The translations under genes and the position numbers were made by a program. From positions 1 through 24,773 of IMG/VR virus record IMGVR_UViG_3300033141_006171: 24,773 nt of DNA, one strand, 5' to 3'. Positions 13,086 through 20,299 of the stretch are shown here, piece after piece. Within the stretch, counting starts at the first letter, position 1; each line of letters opens with the position of its first letter. The notes under the pieces were generated by a model. That model saw nothing but the letters and a program-made list of their open reading frames with translations, ran no database searches and was not told the DNA's origin. The stretch comes from a virus.

Positions 13086-13850
13086 CTAAAACAGCGACAG
13101 CTGATCAGCCACCGCTCGAATCCTATCACGAGATAATGCACAGTATTTCTCAGATATTTCTATGCCTATCCACCTCCGACCTAGTTGCTCACACGCCACG
13201 GCAGTGGTTCCAGAGCCTATAAACGGGTCTAAAACCACCTCACCAGGAAACGCATAAAGCTTAACCACCCGTTTAGCGAGCCTTACGGGAAAAGGAGCCG
13301 GATGCTTACGCACGCTTTCCGGCGAGACGCGCCATATAGAACGCGTAAATTCTACAAATTCATCACGGCTTATATCAGGCTCACCTTCGCGGCTACCGTC
13401 TTTTCTAAACACCAGGAGGTACTCATGCTGATCTCTAAGGCTAGGGGCATTTTGGCTTCTCCAACTACCCCACGCGGTACGGTAGGTAATGTTTTGCTTA
13501 TCCCATATAATCTCTCCTTTCATGGTTATTTTCTTGCACAGCATAGTGCTTATATAGTCGGAAAGAGGCGTATAAGGCTGGCGACTCGTATTAGCCACAT
13601 TTATCACTATATGACCACCAGGCACTAGTAAATCTATACACCTGGTAAAGACATTATCAATAAAGCGAAGATATTCATCAAGCGGTAGATCATCGCTTAC
13701 GGTATCGTAAGCTACGCCTACATTGTACGGCGGCGACGTAAACACTAGGCCTACACTCTCGGCCTCTATAAGAGGCAGGATAGCGCAGGCATCACCGCAA
13801 TACAACCTACCTTTCTCTGTTTCGTAGAAAAGATAATCGTTTATTTCCAC
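13086..13850 (-). CDS. DNA methyltransferase, TSPPY type
   Basis: This 254-aa S-adenosylmethionine-dependent enzyme has catalytic motif IV as FTSPPYNVGVAYD near residue 38 and cofactor motif I as VLDPFIGSGTTAVACEQLGR near 217, the beta-class order. SPPY is frequent in N4-cytosine enzymes but also occurs in N6-adenine ones, so the target base is open. A GTG start at 13848-13850 follows GAAGGG at 9 nt. It is the first gene after the two tandem leftward promoters. Its C-terminus closely matches the 3693-4445 enzyme, even at DNA level, indicating duplication or recombination. No restriction partner is seen. Confidence 0.9.
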   Translation of the reverse strand: MEINDYLFYETEKGRLYCGDACAILPLIEAESVGLVFTSPPYNVGVAYDTVSDDLPLDEYLRFIDNVFTRCIDLLVPGGHIVINVANTSRQPYTPLSDYISTMLCKKITMKGEIIWDKQNITYRTAWGSWRSQNAPSLRDQHEYLLVFRKDGSREGEPDISRDEFVEFTRSIWRVSPESVRKHPAPFPVRLAKRVVKLYAFPGEVVLDPFIGSGTTAVACEQLGRRWIGIEISEKYCALSRDRIRAVADQLSLF

Positions 13851-13892
13851 CTTCGTTTGCCCTTCATCTGCTAAGCTGTTAGCGACGCCATT

Positions 13893-13921
13893 AATATAAT
13901 ATATTTGCTTTCCTTTGTCAA
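13893..13921 (-). promoter_or_regulatory. Leftward promoter P2 (TTGACA-N17-TATATT)
   Basis: On the minus strand TTGACA occupies 13921-13916 and TATATT 13898-13893, with a 17-nt spacer. It is 43 nt upstream of the first leftward gene. About 40 nt around it are nearly repeated at the upstream promoter P1. Confidence 0.82.
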
Positions 13922-13932
13922 GGATTTTTATG

Positions 13933-14023
13933 GCCTGCCCCAGGCAAGGTTTCAGAATCTACTCCAGGATCTAATCCAAGGCTCCAAGGTTTGAGGCTCA
14001 CCTGTTTTAAGCCTGGGGCAGGC
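13933..14023 (-). other. 13-bp inverted repeat between tandem promoters; possible leader RNA
   Basis: GCCTGCCCCAGGC (13933-13945) and GCCTGGGGCAGGC (14011-14023) are perfect inverses separated by 65 nt. A transcript from P1 would start near 14041 and close this stem before reaching P2. The enclosed segment has short repeats (CCAAGG, AAGGTTT) and can fold further. There is no T-run after the stem, so it is not a standard terminator. Confidence 0.6.
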
Positions 14024-14047
14024 GATAGACCCAAGCTTGACGGCCAT

Positions 14048-14076
14048 AATATAACATATTCGCCTTCCTTTGTCAA
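14048..14076 (-). promoter_or_regulatory. Leftward promoter P1 (TTGACA-N17-TATATT)
   Basis: On the minus strand TTGACA is at 14076-14071 and TATATT at 14053-14048, with a 17-nt spacer. The spacer differs from that of P2 at only a few positions, so P1 and P2 look like a duplication 155 nt apart. Confidence 0.82.
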
Positions 14077-14140
14077 GGAAAATCTCACAAATCTCCGAAA
14101 AATTTTCTACCCCTCCTAATCTGCGGAGACACCAAGGCAG

Positions 14141-14164
14141 GATTTTTGCAGTACTGCAAAAATC
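14141..14164. repeat. Dispersed palindrome copy 3, longest and perfect
   Basis: GATTTTTGCAGT and its exact inverse form a 24-nt uninterrupted palindrome with a TA centre. It lies between the leftward promoters and the iteron region, where an operator or small terminator would both be plausible. Confidence 0.72.
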
Positions 14165-14378
14165 GCTGTACCCTCAGCACTTACGTGGGGTATATCGGTT
14201 AGAATTACCTCTCAGGTGCTTTCTCACAAGTTGCACTTACGTTCCTATAAGCTGTCTATCTGGTCTATAATGAAGGTGCAAGCGGTTCCACTCAGGAGGT
14301 GCAAAAAAATTAGTTTGGTAAGTTATTGAAAGCCTTTGGATTAGCAACGAACCTCGTTTTTCTTTAGCTTTTCGCGTC

Positions 14379-14500
14379 TCTAGTAGTGCTGTACTACCAC
14401 CTAAGCTTGTATAATCTAGTGCTTTTTCATGCTCTAGTGCTTATAGTAACTTATATAGCTAGTACATACTCTGGGTACGGTGGTGTACAGCACTACTAGA
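14379..14500. repeat. Long inverted repeat around the first iteron
   Basis: The arm at 14379-14401 (starting TCTAGTAGTGCTGTAC) is matched in inverse by 14479-14500 (ending GTACAGCACTACTAGA), with one small gap. The 77 nt between hold iteron 1. The stretch from about 14165 to 14780 contains no convincing gene. Confidence 0.65.
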
Positions 14501-14648
14501 GATTTAAAAGACATAGTTTACAAGAAGCACTCAGTGCTAACACATGCTCTAGTGCTTATAGTAACTTATATAGCTTATACATACTAAAAACACCTAGTGC
14601 TAGTACATGCTCTAGTGCTTTTAGTAACTTATATAGCTTATACATACT
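14428..14648. repeat. Three 43-nt direct repeats (iterons)
   Basis: Copies lie at 14428-14470, 14543-14585 and 14606-14648. Each starts CATGCTCTAGTGCTT, continues with TAGTAACTTATATAGC and ends in ACATACT. Copies 2 and 3 differ at one base; copy 1 differs at a few near its end. Spacing is uneven (115 and 63 nt), so this is not a CRISPR array. Between divergent operons and AT-rich, they fit an origin, partition or regulator-binding site. Related short words (CTAGTGCT, ACTAGTACT) fill the surroundings. Confidence 0.78.
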
Positions 14649-14781
14649 CTACTAGTACTCACCCACTACCTACTAACTGATATATTCTAGATACCTAAGT
14701 ACCCGGTACTAGTAATATATAAATAATATATAAATGCTAGAATAGCTGGATAGCTAGGCTTATTAAGCATATAGACTTTCG

Positions 14782-14806
14782 CAAACTTTGGTCTTGACAA
14801 ACTTTG
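14782..14806. promoter_or_regulatory. Paired CAAACTTTG words at the rightward promoter
   Basis: CAAACTTTG occurs at 14782-14790 and 14798-14806, 16 nt apart, the second overlapping the -35 box. The word is nearly self-inverse. Position and repetition suggest a binding site for a regulator, but no protein is identified. Confidence 0.4.
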
Positions 14807-14822
14807 AATAGTTTATTATATT
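14794..14822 (+). promoter_or_regulatory. Rightward promoter P3 (TTGACA-N17-TATATT)
   Basis: TTGACA is at 14794-14799 and TATATT at 14817-14822, spacing 17. It is 50 nt upstream of the first rightward gene and has the same boxes and spacer as P1, P2 and the portal promoter. Confidence 0.85.
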
Positions 14823-14871
14823 AGCGCTTTAGAAAATGCGGCGGTCGTGGCGAAGCGTAAAGGAGGCTGAA

Positions 14872-15195
14872 ATGGCGAAGTCTCGCAGAAGCGGTAAGGC
14901 TGAAAATCAGGCCGGTGAGAGCAGGCAGGAAAAGCAGGTTGCTGAAATTACAGTGAGCAAGGTTCTTCCGAAGGTGATGAATGTCCTTGCGAAGAATAAG
15001 GTAAAGTTCAGCTTAATGGGCAATGCATCTTCAAATTATGTGATTTATTATGATGGCCATCCGGCTCTTAGGCTTTATCCTAAGTTTTATCAATTTTACT
15101 CGGGCCGGATAGCAAGAATCCTGCGGGAAGATAAAGCAACCTCTCGCTTTTTCCGCTCTAACGTTTTAGGTGGCGTGATTAAATACGGCAATTAG
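14872..15195 (+). CDS. Unknown basic protein (107 aa)
   Basis: The ATG at 14872 is chosen because AAAGGAGG lies 5 nt upstream; the open frame starts 36 nt earlier without such a site. The first 35 residues are basic and polar (AKSRRSGKAENQAGESRQEK), followed by a folded part with ITVSKVLPKVMNVLAKNKVK and an aromatic-rich strand region (YVIYYDGHPALRLYPKFYQF). The end is basic. No family is recognised. It is the first gene of the rightward operon, so it may have a nucleic-acid role. Confidence 0.68.
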   Translation: MAKSRRSGKAENQAGESRQEKQVAEITVSKVLPKVMNVLAKNKVKFSLMGNASSNYVIYYDGHPALRLYPKFYQFYSGRIARILREDKATSRFFRSNVLGGVIKYGN

Positions 15196-15205
15196 GAGTC
15201 TGCTG

Positions 15206-15883
15206 ATGAGGGATGGGAAGCATGTTATCTTAAAGGTTTTGGTAGGCAGTCGTGCGCACCGTTTGCACGACGAAGATTCTGACTACGACTACAGATCGGT
15301 TTACGTAATTCCGACCGAGGATATTCTTAGCCTTGGATTTAGGTATAAAGGAACGTCTTGGATAGAAGGCAACGAGGATGATACTGCCTATGAAGTAGGT
15401 CATTTCCTTTCCTTAGCAACTAAGTGCAATCCGACGATATTAGAGGTGTTTCTTGCGCCTATAGTGGAAATAACCCCGTTAGGTGCGGAGCTTAGAGATC
15501 TTTTTCCTAAAGTGTGGAATACCAACGATGCCTTTAACGCTTTCGTTGGATATGGCCTGAACCAGCGCAAGAAATTTTTGGACAGGAAGGATAACCGAGA
15601 GATTAAGTACGCCGTGGCTTACATAAGAGTGCTCTATAACTTGACAGAGCTTCTTGAAAGTGGTACTTTTACAATAGCCGTAGGAGACACTCCTATAGGC
15701 GAGAAGCTTCGTCGTTATAAGAAAGGTTATTTCACGACCGGTGAGGTCATAGACGAAGCTGAAAAGCTCATTGCTAGAGCTTCCTATCTGAAGGAAGCTA
15801 TGCCGGAGCATGAGGCTGATTTAGAAGCGGTAAACCGCTATCTCTTGAAGGTGCGCCGCAAATTTTTCAGCGAGGAGAAGTAA
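15206..15883 (+). CDS. RlaP-type nucleotidyltransferase (225 aa)
   Basis: The polymerase-beta-like active site is plain: VGSRAHRLHDEDSDYDYRSV, with G14-S15 and the metal-binding D26 and D28. The rest is helical and includes EVGHFLSLATKCNPTILEVF, typical of the RlaP/YcgL-like family (PF10127), described as RNA-ligase-associated polymerases in RNA repair. The likely job is adding nucleotides to damaged RNA ends before ligation. An RNA ligase gene lies in the opposite operon at 6340-7011. The ATG has AGGAG 7 nt upstream. The gene is packed 10 nt after its neighbour. Confidence 0.85.
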   Translation: MRDGKHVILKVLVGSRAHRLHDEDSDYDYRSVYVIPTEDILSLGFRYKGTSWIEGNEDDTAYEVGHFLSLATKCNPTILEVFLAPIVEITPLGAELRDLFPKVWNTNDAFNAFVGYGLNQRKKFLDRKDNREIKYAVAYIRVLYNLTELLESGTFTIAVGDTPIGEKLRRYKKGYFTTGEVIDEAEKLIARASYLKEAMPEHEADLEAVNRYLLKVRRKFFSEEK

Positions 15884-15885
15884 CT

Positions 15886-16620
15886 ATGCCGCAGATAGAC
15901 AGAGTAAGCGAGGATGAGGTTTATCTGGTGGACGATAAAGGCCGCCGCGTGAAGAGGATCTGTGGTTACCGTCTGCCCGCTGGCGGTGTGTGCCGCCGCA
16001 CTGCAGGTTTCGGCACTATCCACTTAGGCGTAGGTTTATGCAAAGAGCACGAGGCGGCGGCTAAGCAGTTTCCTTCTGTTAGAGACAGAAACTTTTGGCT
16101 AGACAGGTTATCTCTTAGCAATAAAGAGTCGGAGATAGTTGAAGCGCTGACTATAGCTTCTGATATAGACGAGGAGTCTCTCCGTGATATAGATAAGGTG
16201 CTTCGCTTTTACCATGGTCTGCTTCGCCAAATGCTTATTAAGCACCACGAGGAGTGGTCTCCGTCTCACACCGAGCTTGCTTTGAAGATTTTAAAGCAGT
16301 TAGTCGGCGCGGTTGAGACCCGCCACCGCATAGAAAATGTTTACCGCTTCACGGCTGAGGACATTCGTAACTTCATTGATACGGTTATGCGTGTCGTGGC
16401 TATGACCGTAGGTAAGGATATGATCCCTATAGTCGCAGAGCGCCTCTATAAGGAGGTTACACTGCCCGTCCAAGGCAGAGATGAGCGGGTAACCCTGGGG
16501 CGGGTTATGGAAGTACCGGCAGAGGCTGAGTTCGAGGCTGTTGAGGGGAACGGTGAGGCCACGGAAGAAAGCGGTGAAGCCGCAGAGGGGAGTGAAAGTG
16601 AGCGAGAAAAACCAGCCTAA
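15886..16620 (+). CDS. Putative terminase small subunit with N-terminal zinc finger (244 aa)
   Basis: Residues 26-55 hold CGYRLPAGGVCRRTAGFGTI and a CKEH end, a finger seen at the start of many phage packaging proteins. Helices follow, including ELALKILKQLVGAVETRHRI, compatible with DNA binding and oligomerisation. The last 40 residues are Glu-rich and disordered (EATEESGEAAEGSE). It directly precedes and overlaps the large terminase by 23 nt, the usual place for the small subunit, which recognises phage DNA and starts packaging. The call rests mostly on position and the finger. Confidence 0.68.
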   Translation: MPQIDRVSEDEVYLVDDKGRRVKRICGYRLPAGGVCRRTAGFGTIHLGVGLCKEHEAAAKQFPSVRDRNFWLDRLSLSNKESEIVEALTIASDIDEESLRDIDKVLRFYHGLLRQMLIKHHEEWSPSHTELALKILKQLVGAVETRHRIENVYRFTAEDIRNFIDTVMRVVAMTVGKDMIPIVAERLYKEVTLPVQGRDERVTLGRVMEVPAEAEFEAVEGNGEATEESGEAAEGSESEREKPA

Positions 16621-19252
16621 CGGCTTTAATCCGCTGATCGATAGCCTGGTAGAGTGGGCAGATAAAGTCCGCAAAGATGAGACGGTGCCTATACTGGCGC
16701 GGTACCCTTGGTCTAAGGAGAAAGAAGAGGAGTTCTCCAAAGTGCCGGTGCAGGAGCTTATAGAAAACGACTATTTTCTAGGCCTTAAAAACCAGGTGTT
16801 TCCGGCGGTGATGGACGATATAATCAGCTTATTTGAGGAGCGTGAAAAAAGAAGAATAGAAGTTGCCATCTTCGAGGAGGCCTGGGGTAGCGGGAAGTGC
16901 GTTACCGGAGACACCTTGGTGTTTACGGAAGATGGTGTGCTGTATATGGAGGAGTTAGCTAGGAGGCTACGGTGTGAGGATGGGTGGGCTACCTATACCG
17001 CGAAGGTGGCTACGGTTGATGGCTATAAAGGCGCAGGTGGGTTTTATGCTAATGGCAGGACACCGACTGTAAGGATAAAACTTAGGTTAGGTTTTGAGAT
17101 AGAAGGTACCGTGGATCATCCGGTTTTAACATTGAATGATGACGGATGTATGGTATATAAGCCTCTGCTTGGGGTGCGAGAGGGAGATTATGTAGCCGTA
17201 AAAGTAGGTAGCAACTTATGGGGCAGGAAAACCGATTTGAAGTGGGTATGGCCTGGCTCGGTTGAGAATGGCGTTTATTCTAAGAGGATTAAATATCCAG
17301 AAAAGCTTACGGTGGATTTGGCATACCTTTTAGGTCTGCTGGTTGGTGATGGCGGATTAACCGGGCGATACAGCATTACGTTTACTAGTGCCGATGAGGG
17401 TTTATTAGAGTGGGTTACCAAGACGATGTGGAGTGTTTTTGGCGTGAAGGCGACAATCGTTAGGTCGCCTGGTAAATGCCCGTGTGTTTCGGCTAGTGGT
17501 GTGCGGTTGGTAGATTTCTTTGATAGACTGGGGATGTGTAAGCTGTCTTATGATAAAGAAGTGCCGAAAGTTATTCGCGAAGCGCCGAGAGAGTATGTTA
17601 TTGCTTTCTTGCAGGGTTTGTTTGATACCGACGGTTGGGTAGAAAGAGGTGCGGTAGGATTAGCCTCAGCTAGTGAACGTCTGATCAGGCAGGTTCAACT
17701 CATACTTCTGAATTTAGGTATAGTTGCCTCTATTTGGCCCAAACACCGGAAAGGTTACTCAAGGACGTGCTGGACGTTAGAGATAACCGGATCGGGGTTA
17801 AGGCAGTTTAAGCGGATAGTAGGCTTTAGGTTGAAACGAAAGAGCGATGACTTAAAAGGGTTCGGTGATGGTGTTGGGAGCCGGAGCCTTTCCCCGGTGC
17901 TTCCACCTATTAAGTGGGCGATGGGAAGGTGGCTAGAGGGCTTGTGCCGTTTAGGGGATATGGTGTGGTTACCTGTGGTAGGTGTAGCTGATGGCGAGGC
18001 GGAGACTTACGACCTGGAAGTGCCAATGGGCCATAATTTTGTAGCGAATGGCATTGTATCTCATAACACCACCAAATCCGCCATTATCACTTGGATTCTG
18101 TGGTATAGGCATTTAGGCACGGTGCACCGGCCTCAGCGCAGGTACGGACTTGCTGACAACTCACACATCGCCATTATGACTTTCTCCCGCAGTGCTAAGC
18201 AGTCTGCCAAAGTTACCTACGACCGCATTAGGCCATTCTTCTATTGTCCGTTTAACCGCGATTACTTCCCGCCAGATCCTACCAGGATTGCCGAGGTTCG
18301 TATCCCTGACAACAAAACCGTTATCTTTCCTGGCACTTCTACAGCACTGTCCGCGCTGGGATACGATCTGTTTGGTTGCGTGGATGAAAGCACGGTGATT
18401 GCTACGCCGAGAGGCGATGTAAAGATTGCGGAGTTGGAGGGGAAAAGTGATTTATATGTTACGTCCTACGACGTAGTGCGCCGGTGTCCAGTAGTGGCTA
18501 CTGCTGAGGCTGTAGTGTGTAAAGGCGTTAAGGATGTGTGGGAGATAGAAATGGGAAGCGGTTATATATTGAGGGCCACAGAGGATCATAAAGTTTTGGT
18601 AAAGACCAGCGGTGGTATACTTGTTTATAAGACAGTTGCGCAGATTGGCGAAGGCGACGATGTAGTGGTGCGGAGCGGCACAACAGAAGTAACCTCAAAG
18701 CGTTATGTGGGGCACCATAAGGTGTATGATGTCGTAGGCGTTGAGCCGCATCAGAACTTTATTGCAAATGGTGTGGTTGTGCATAACTGCGTGATCGATG
18801 AAGCTAATTTCTTCCAGGTAACGGAAGGCTCTAAAAGACAGAGTGCGGTAGGCGCAGATGGTATGCACGATGCGGCAGAGGAGATGTTTAATACGGTTTA
18901 TGCTCGTATGTTTTCGCGGTTTGGCAAAGATAGCCCGTGCCTTATAGTGCTGATTTCCAGCAAAAACTATGCCGGAGACTTCCTTGAGAGGAAGGTTGCT
19001 GAGTATGCTCGCATAGGCTTTGAGAACGCTCACGTTTTTTATCGTAGCCGCCCTCACTGGGAGGCGAAGCCGTGGGAGTATTCTGGCGAGAAGGTGCTGT
19101 TTGACTTAGATAGGATGGAGGTTGTGGATAAGGAGTATCTGAAGCGGCGGCGGATGGAGAAAATAGAAGCTATCGCCGCTGAGTTAGGTATAGAAGACGT
19201 AGGCCACTTGGTGGTGCCGGGGGGCGAGGTAGATGGAGATACTAGAGCTTAA
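16598..19252 (+). CDS. terL: Terminase large subunit, ATPase part, with two inteins
   Basis: This 884-aa precursor drives DNA into the head by ATP hydrolysis. The GTG at 16598 follows AGGGGAG, and residues upstream in frame lack a site. Removing intein 1 (residues 101-490) joins EEAWGSGK to TTKSAIITW, making the Walker A loop. Removing intein 2 (594-730) joins GYDLFG to CVIDEANFF, the Walker B motif. The coupling motif is near LIVLISSKN. The spliced product is about 357 aa and lacks the nuclease domain, which is in another frame at 19303-20283. The frame ends early at TAA 19250, soon after GHLVVPGGEVDGD. Confidence 0.9.
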   Translation: MSEKNQPNGFNPLIDSLVEWADKVRKDETVPILARYPWSKEKEEEFSKVPVQELIENDYFLGLKNQVFPAVMDDIISLFEEREKRRIEVAIFEEAWGSGKCVTGDTLVFTEDGVLYMEELARRLRCEDGWATYTAKVATVDGYKGAGGFYANGRTPTVRIKLRLGFEIEGTVDHPVLTLNDDGCMVYKPLLGVREGDYVAVKVGSNLWGRKTDLKWVWPGSVENGVYSKRIKYPEKLTVDLAYLLGLLVGDGGLTGRYSITFTSADEGLLEWVTKTMWSVFGVKATIVRSPGKCPCVSASGVRLVDFFDRLGMCKLSYDKEVPKVIREAPREYVIAFLQGLFDTDGWVERGAVGLASASERLIRQVQLILLNLGIVASIWPKHRKGYSRTCWTLEITGSGLRQFKRIVGFRLKRKSDDLKGFGDGVGSRSLSPVLPPIKWAMGRWLEGLCRLGDMVWLPVVGVADGEAETYDLEVPMGHNFVANGIVSHNTTKSAIITWILWYRHLGTVHRPQRRYGLADNSHIAIMTFSRSAKQSAKVTYDRIRPFFYCPFNRDYFPPDPTRIAEVRIPDNKTVIFPGTSTALSALGYDLFGCVDESTVIATPRGDVKIAELEGKSDLYVTSYDVVRRCPVVATAEAVVCKGVKDVWEIEMGSGYILRATEDHKVLVKTSGGILVYKTVAQIGEGDDVVVRSGTTEVTSKRYVGHHKVYDVVGVEPHQNFIANGVVVHNCVIDEANFFQVTEGSKRQSAVGADGMHDAAEEMFNTVYARMFSRFGKDSPCLIVLISSKNYAGDFLERKVAEYARIGFENAHVFYRSRPHWEAKPWEYSGEKVLFDLDRMEVVDKEYLKRRRMEKIEAIAAELGIEDVGHLVVPGGEVDGDTRA
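16898..18067 (+). other. Intein 1 with LAGLIDADG homing endonuclease, in Walker A
   Basis: The 390-aa intein starts CVTGDTLVFTEDG (block A) and ends with VANGIVSHN. Block B is GTVDHPVL. The endonuclease motifs are LLGLLVGDGGL and FLQGLFDTDGWV, each with its acidic residue, so it may be active. The terminal Asn is present and the +1 extein residue is Thr, giving a standard splice. Insertion falls between GSGK and TTKS of the P-loop, so unspliced protein cannot bind ATP. Confidence 0.93.
18377..18787 (+). other. Intein 2, mini-intein without endonuclease, before Walker B
   Basis: The 137-aa intein starts CVDESTVIATPRG, has block B as ATEDHKVLV, and ends VEPHQNFIANGVVVHN with Cys as the +1 residue. 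Its length is that of a splicing domain alone, with no LAGLIDADG motif. It sits directly before CVIDEA, the Walker B strand. It is clearly a different intein from intein 1, not a copy. Confidence 0.92.
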
Positions 19253-19286
19253 CGTAGGCGGCGAGAGGCATCGCTTTATAGATTAA
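19233..19286 (+). pseudogene. Orphan terminase fragment in a third frame
   Basis: Seventeen codons (MEILELNVGGERHRFID) lie in a frame different from both the ATPase frame and the nuclease frame, and bridge the gap between them. The VGGERHRFI segment resembles the linker of related terminases before their NPE-AL-DF segment. No homologue can be checked here, so this is inference. Confidence 0.45.
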
Positions 19287-19302
19287 CCCTGAAAGGGCCT
19301 TA

Positions 19303-20283
19303 ATGGACTTTGCCTGCATATCGGCGGAGAGCGGCACGCCGTATTTCCGCCGTAAGGATGCTATTAGGGCGGCCTTTAAGGATAATCGTCCTAATCCGTT
19401 TGATGAGGATAGGTGGGCATTTGCCGATGATTTTATGTGTAAGGACAGCTATCGTCGGTTTATCCACGTAGACCTTGCTAAAAATCGAGATGCTGCTGGT
19501 ATAGCGATGTGCCACGCACCGAAGTTTGTGGATGTAGAAAGAGTGAATTTGCAGAGTATGGAAAGAACCACGGAGCGTGCCCCGCACATAGTGGTTGATT
19601 TTATGGGGCGGTTAAAGGCCCCTGCCGGTGGAGAGATCATATTCTCTGATGTTCGTCAGCTTATATACGAGCTTGTGGAAAAGAGAGGCTTCCGCATTGC
19701 GCTGGTTACCTTTGACCGGTGGCAGAGCGTGGACATTATCCAGCAGCTCCAGGCCTACGGCCTAAACGTAGGTCTGCTTTCTGTGGATAGGACGGCCACC
19801 TATCCTGTGCTGGATTATTCTAAGGATGGTAATATCCGCAAGGAGAGCTCGTCTGGCAGGTACACTATATGCTATGAGACGCTGAAGGAGGCTTTATATG
19901 ATGGCCGCGTGTCTGTTCCGGTGCATCCTTACTGGGAGAAAGAGCTATCCACAGCGCAGAGAGTTATATCGCTGGGAACGCGTGGTGTAGAGCGCGTTGA
20001 AAAGCCCCGCGGTGGTAGCGATGACCTTTTGCAAGCGGTGGCTGGATGTGTATTTATGCTGACGGTAAACGAGAAGGAGTATGTAGAAATAGAGCCGTCT
20101 AAAGAGGAGAAGGCTGCGATGGTTAAGGAGAAAGAGATATATGATACGCTTGGATACAGCGAGATAGGTAATGATGGTAAAGGCGTTGAGGATTGGGAGA
20201 TCGATGCTTTAGATAATCCCGATTTAGCGGCTATCGATGATGAGCTGGATGATCGGCCATCATCTATTCACGATGTGTGGTAA
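19303..20283 (+). CDS. terL: Terminase large subunit, nuclease part
   Basis: This 326-aa frame contains the RNase H-like headful nuclease: FIHVDLAKNRDAAGIAM (first Asp), IALVTFDRWQSVDIIQQL (second Asp) and GGSDDLLQAVAG (third Asp). It cuts the concatemer before and after packaging. The ATG at 19303 has GAAAGGG 5 nt upstream, so separate translation is possible. However, terminase-like sequence reaches upstream of it in frame (INPERALMDFAC) as far as a TAG at 19279, showing that an ancestral longer gene was broken. It may work as a separate chain with the ATPase, or be a damaged gene. Confidence 0.85.
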   Translation: MDFACISAESGTPYFRRKDAIRAAFKDNRPNPFDEDRWAFADDFMCKDSYRRFIHVDLAKNRDAAGIAMCHAPKFVDVERVNLQSMERTTERAPHIVVDFMGRLKAPAGGEIIFSDVRQLIYELVEKRGFRIALVTFDRWQSVDIIQQLQAYGLNVGLLSVDRTATYPVLDYSKDGNIRKESSSGRYTICYETLKEALYDGRVSVPVHPYWEKELSTAQRVISLGTRGVERVEKPRGGSDDLLQAVAGCVFMLTVNEKEYVEIEPSKEEKAAMVKEKEIYDTLGYSEIGNDGKGVEDWEIDALDNPDLAAIDDELDDRPSSIHDVW

Positions 20284-20299
20284 AGTTCCTAGAAAATTC

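Noticed and set aside
13933-14041. Phage-encoded 6S RNA mimic
   Set aside because: A long closed stem next to promoters is suggestive, but I see no central bubble arrangement and no terminator, and the length is short for 6S RNA.
14269-14330. Short peptide after a TATAAT word (MKVQAVPLRRCKK...)
   Set aside because: The TATAAT lacks a usable -35 box at 16-18 nt, and the ATG has no ribosome site.
14428-14648. CRISPR array
   Set aside because: Three near-identical repeats exist, but they are 43 nt with uneven gaps of 72 and 20 nt, the flanks share related words, and there are no cas genes.
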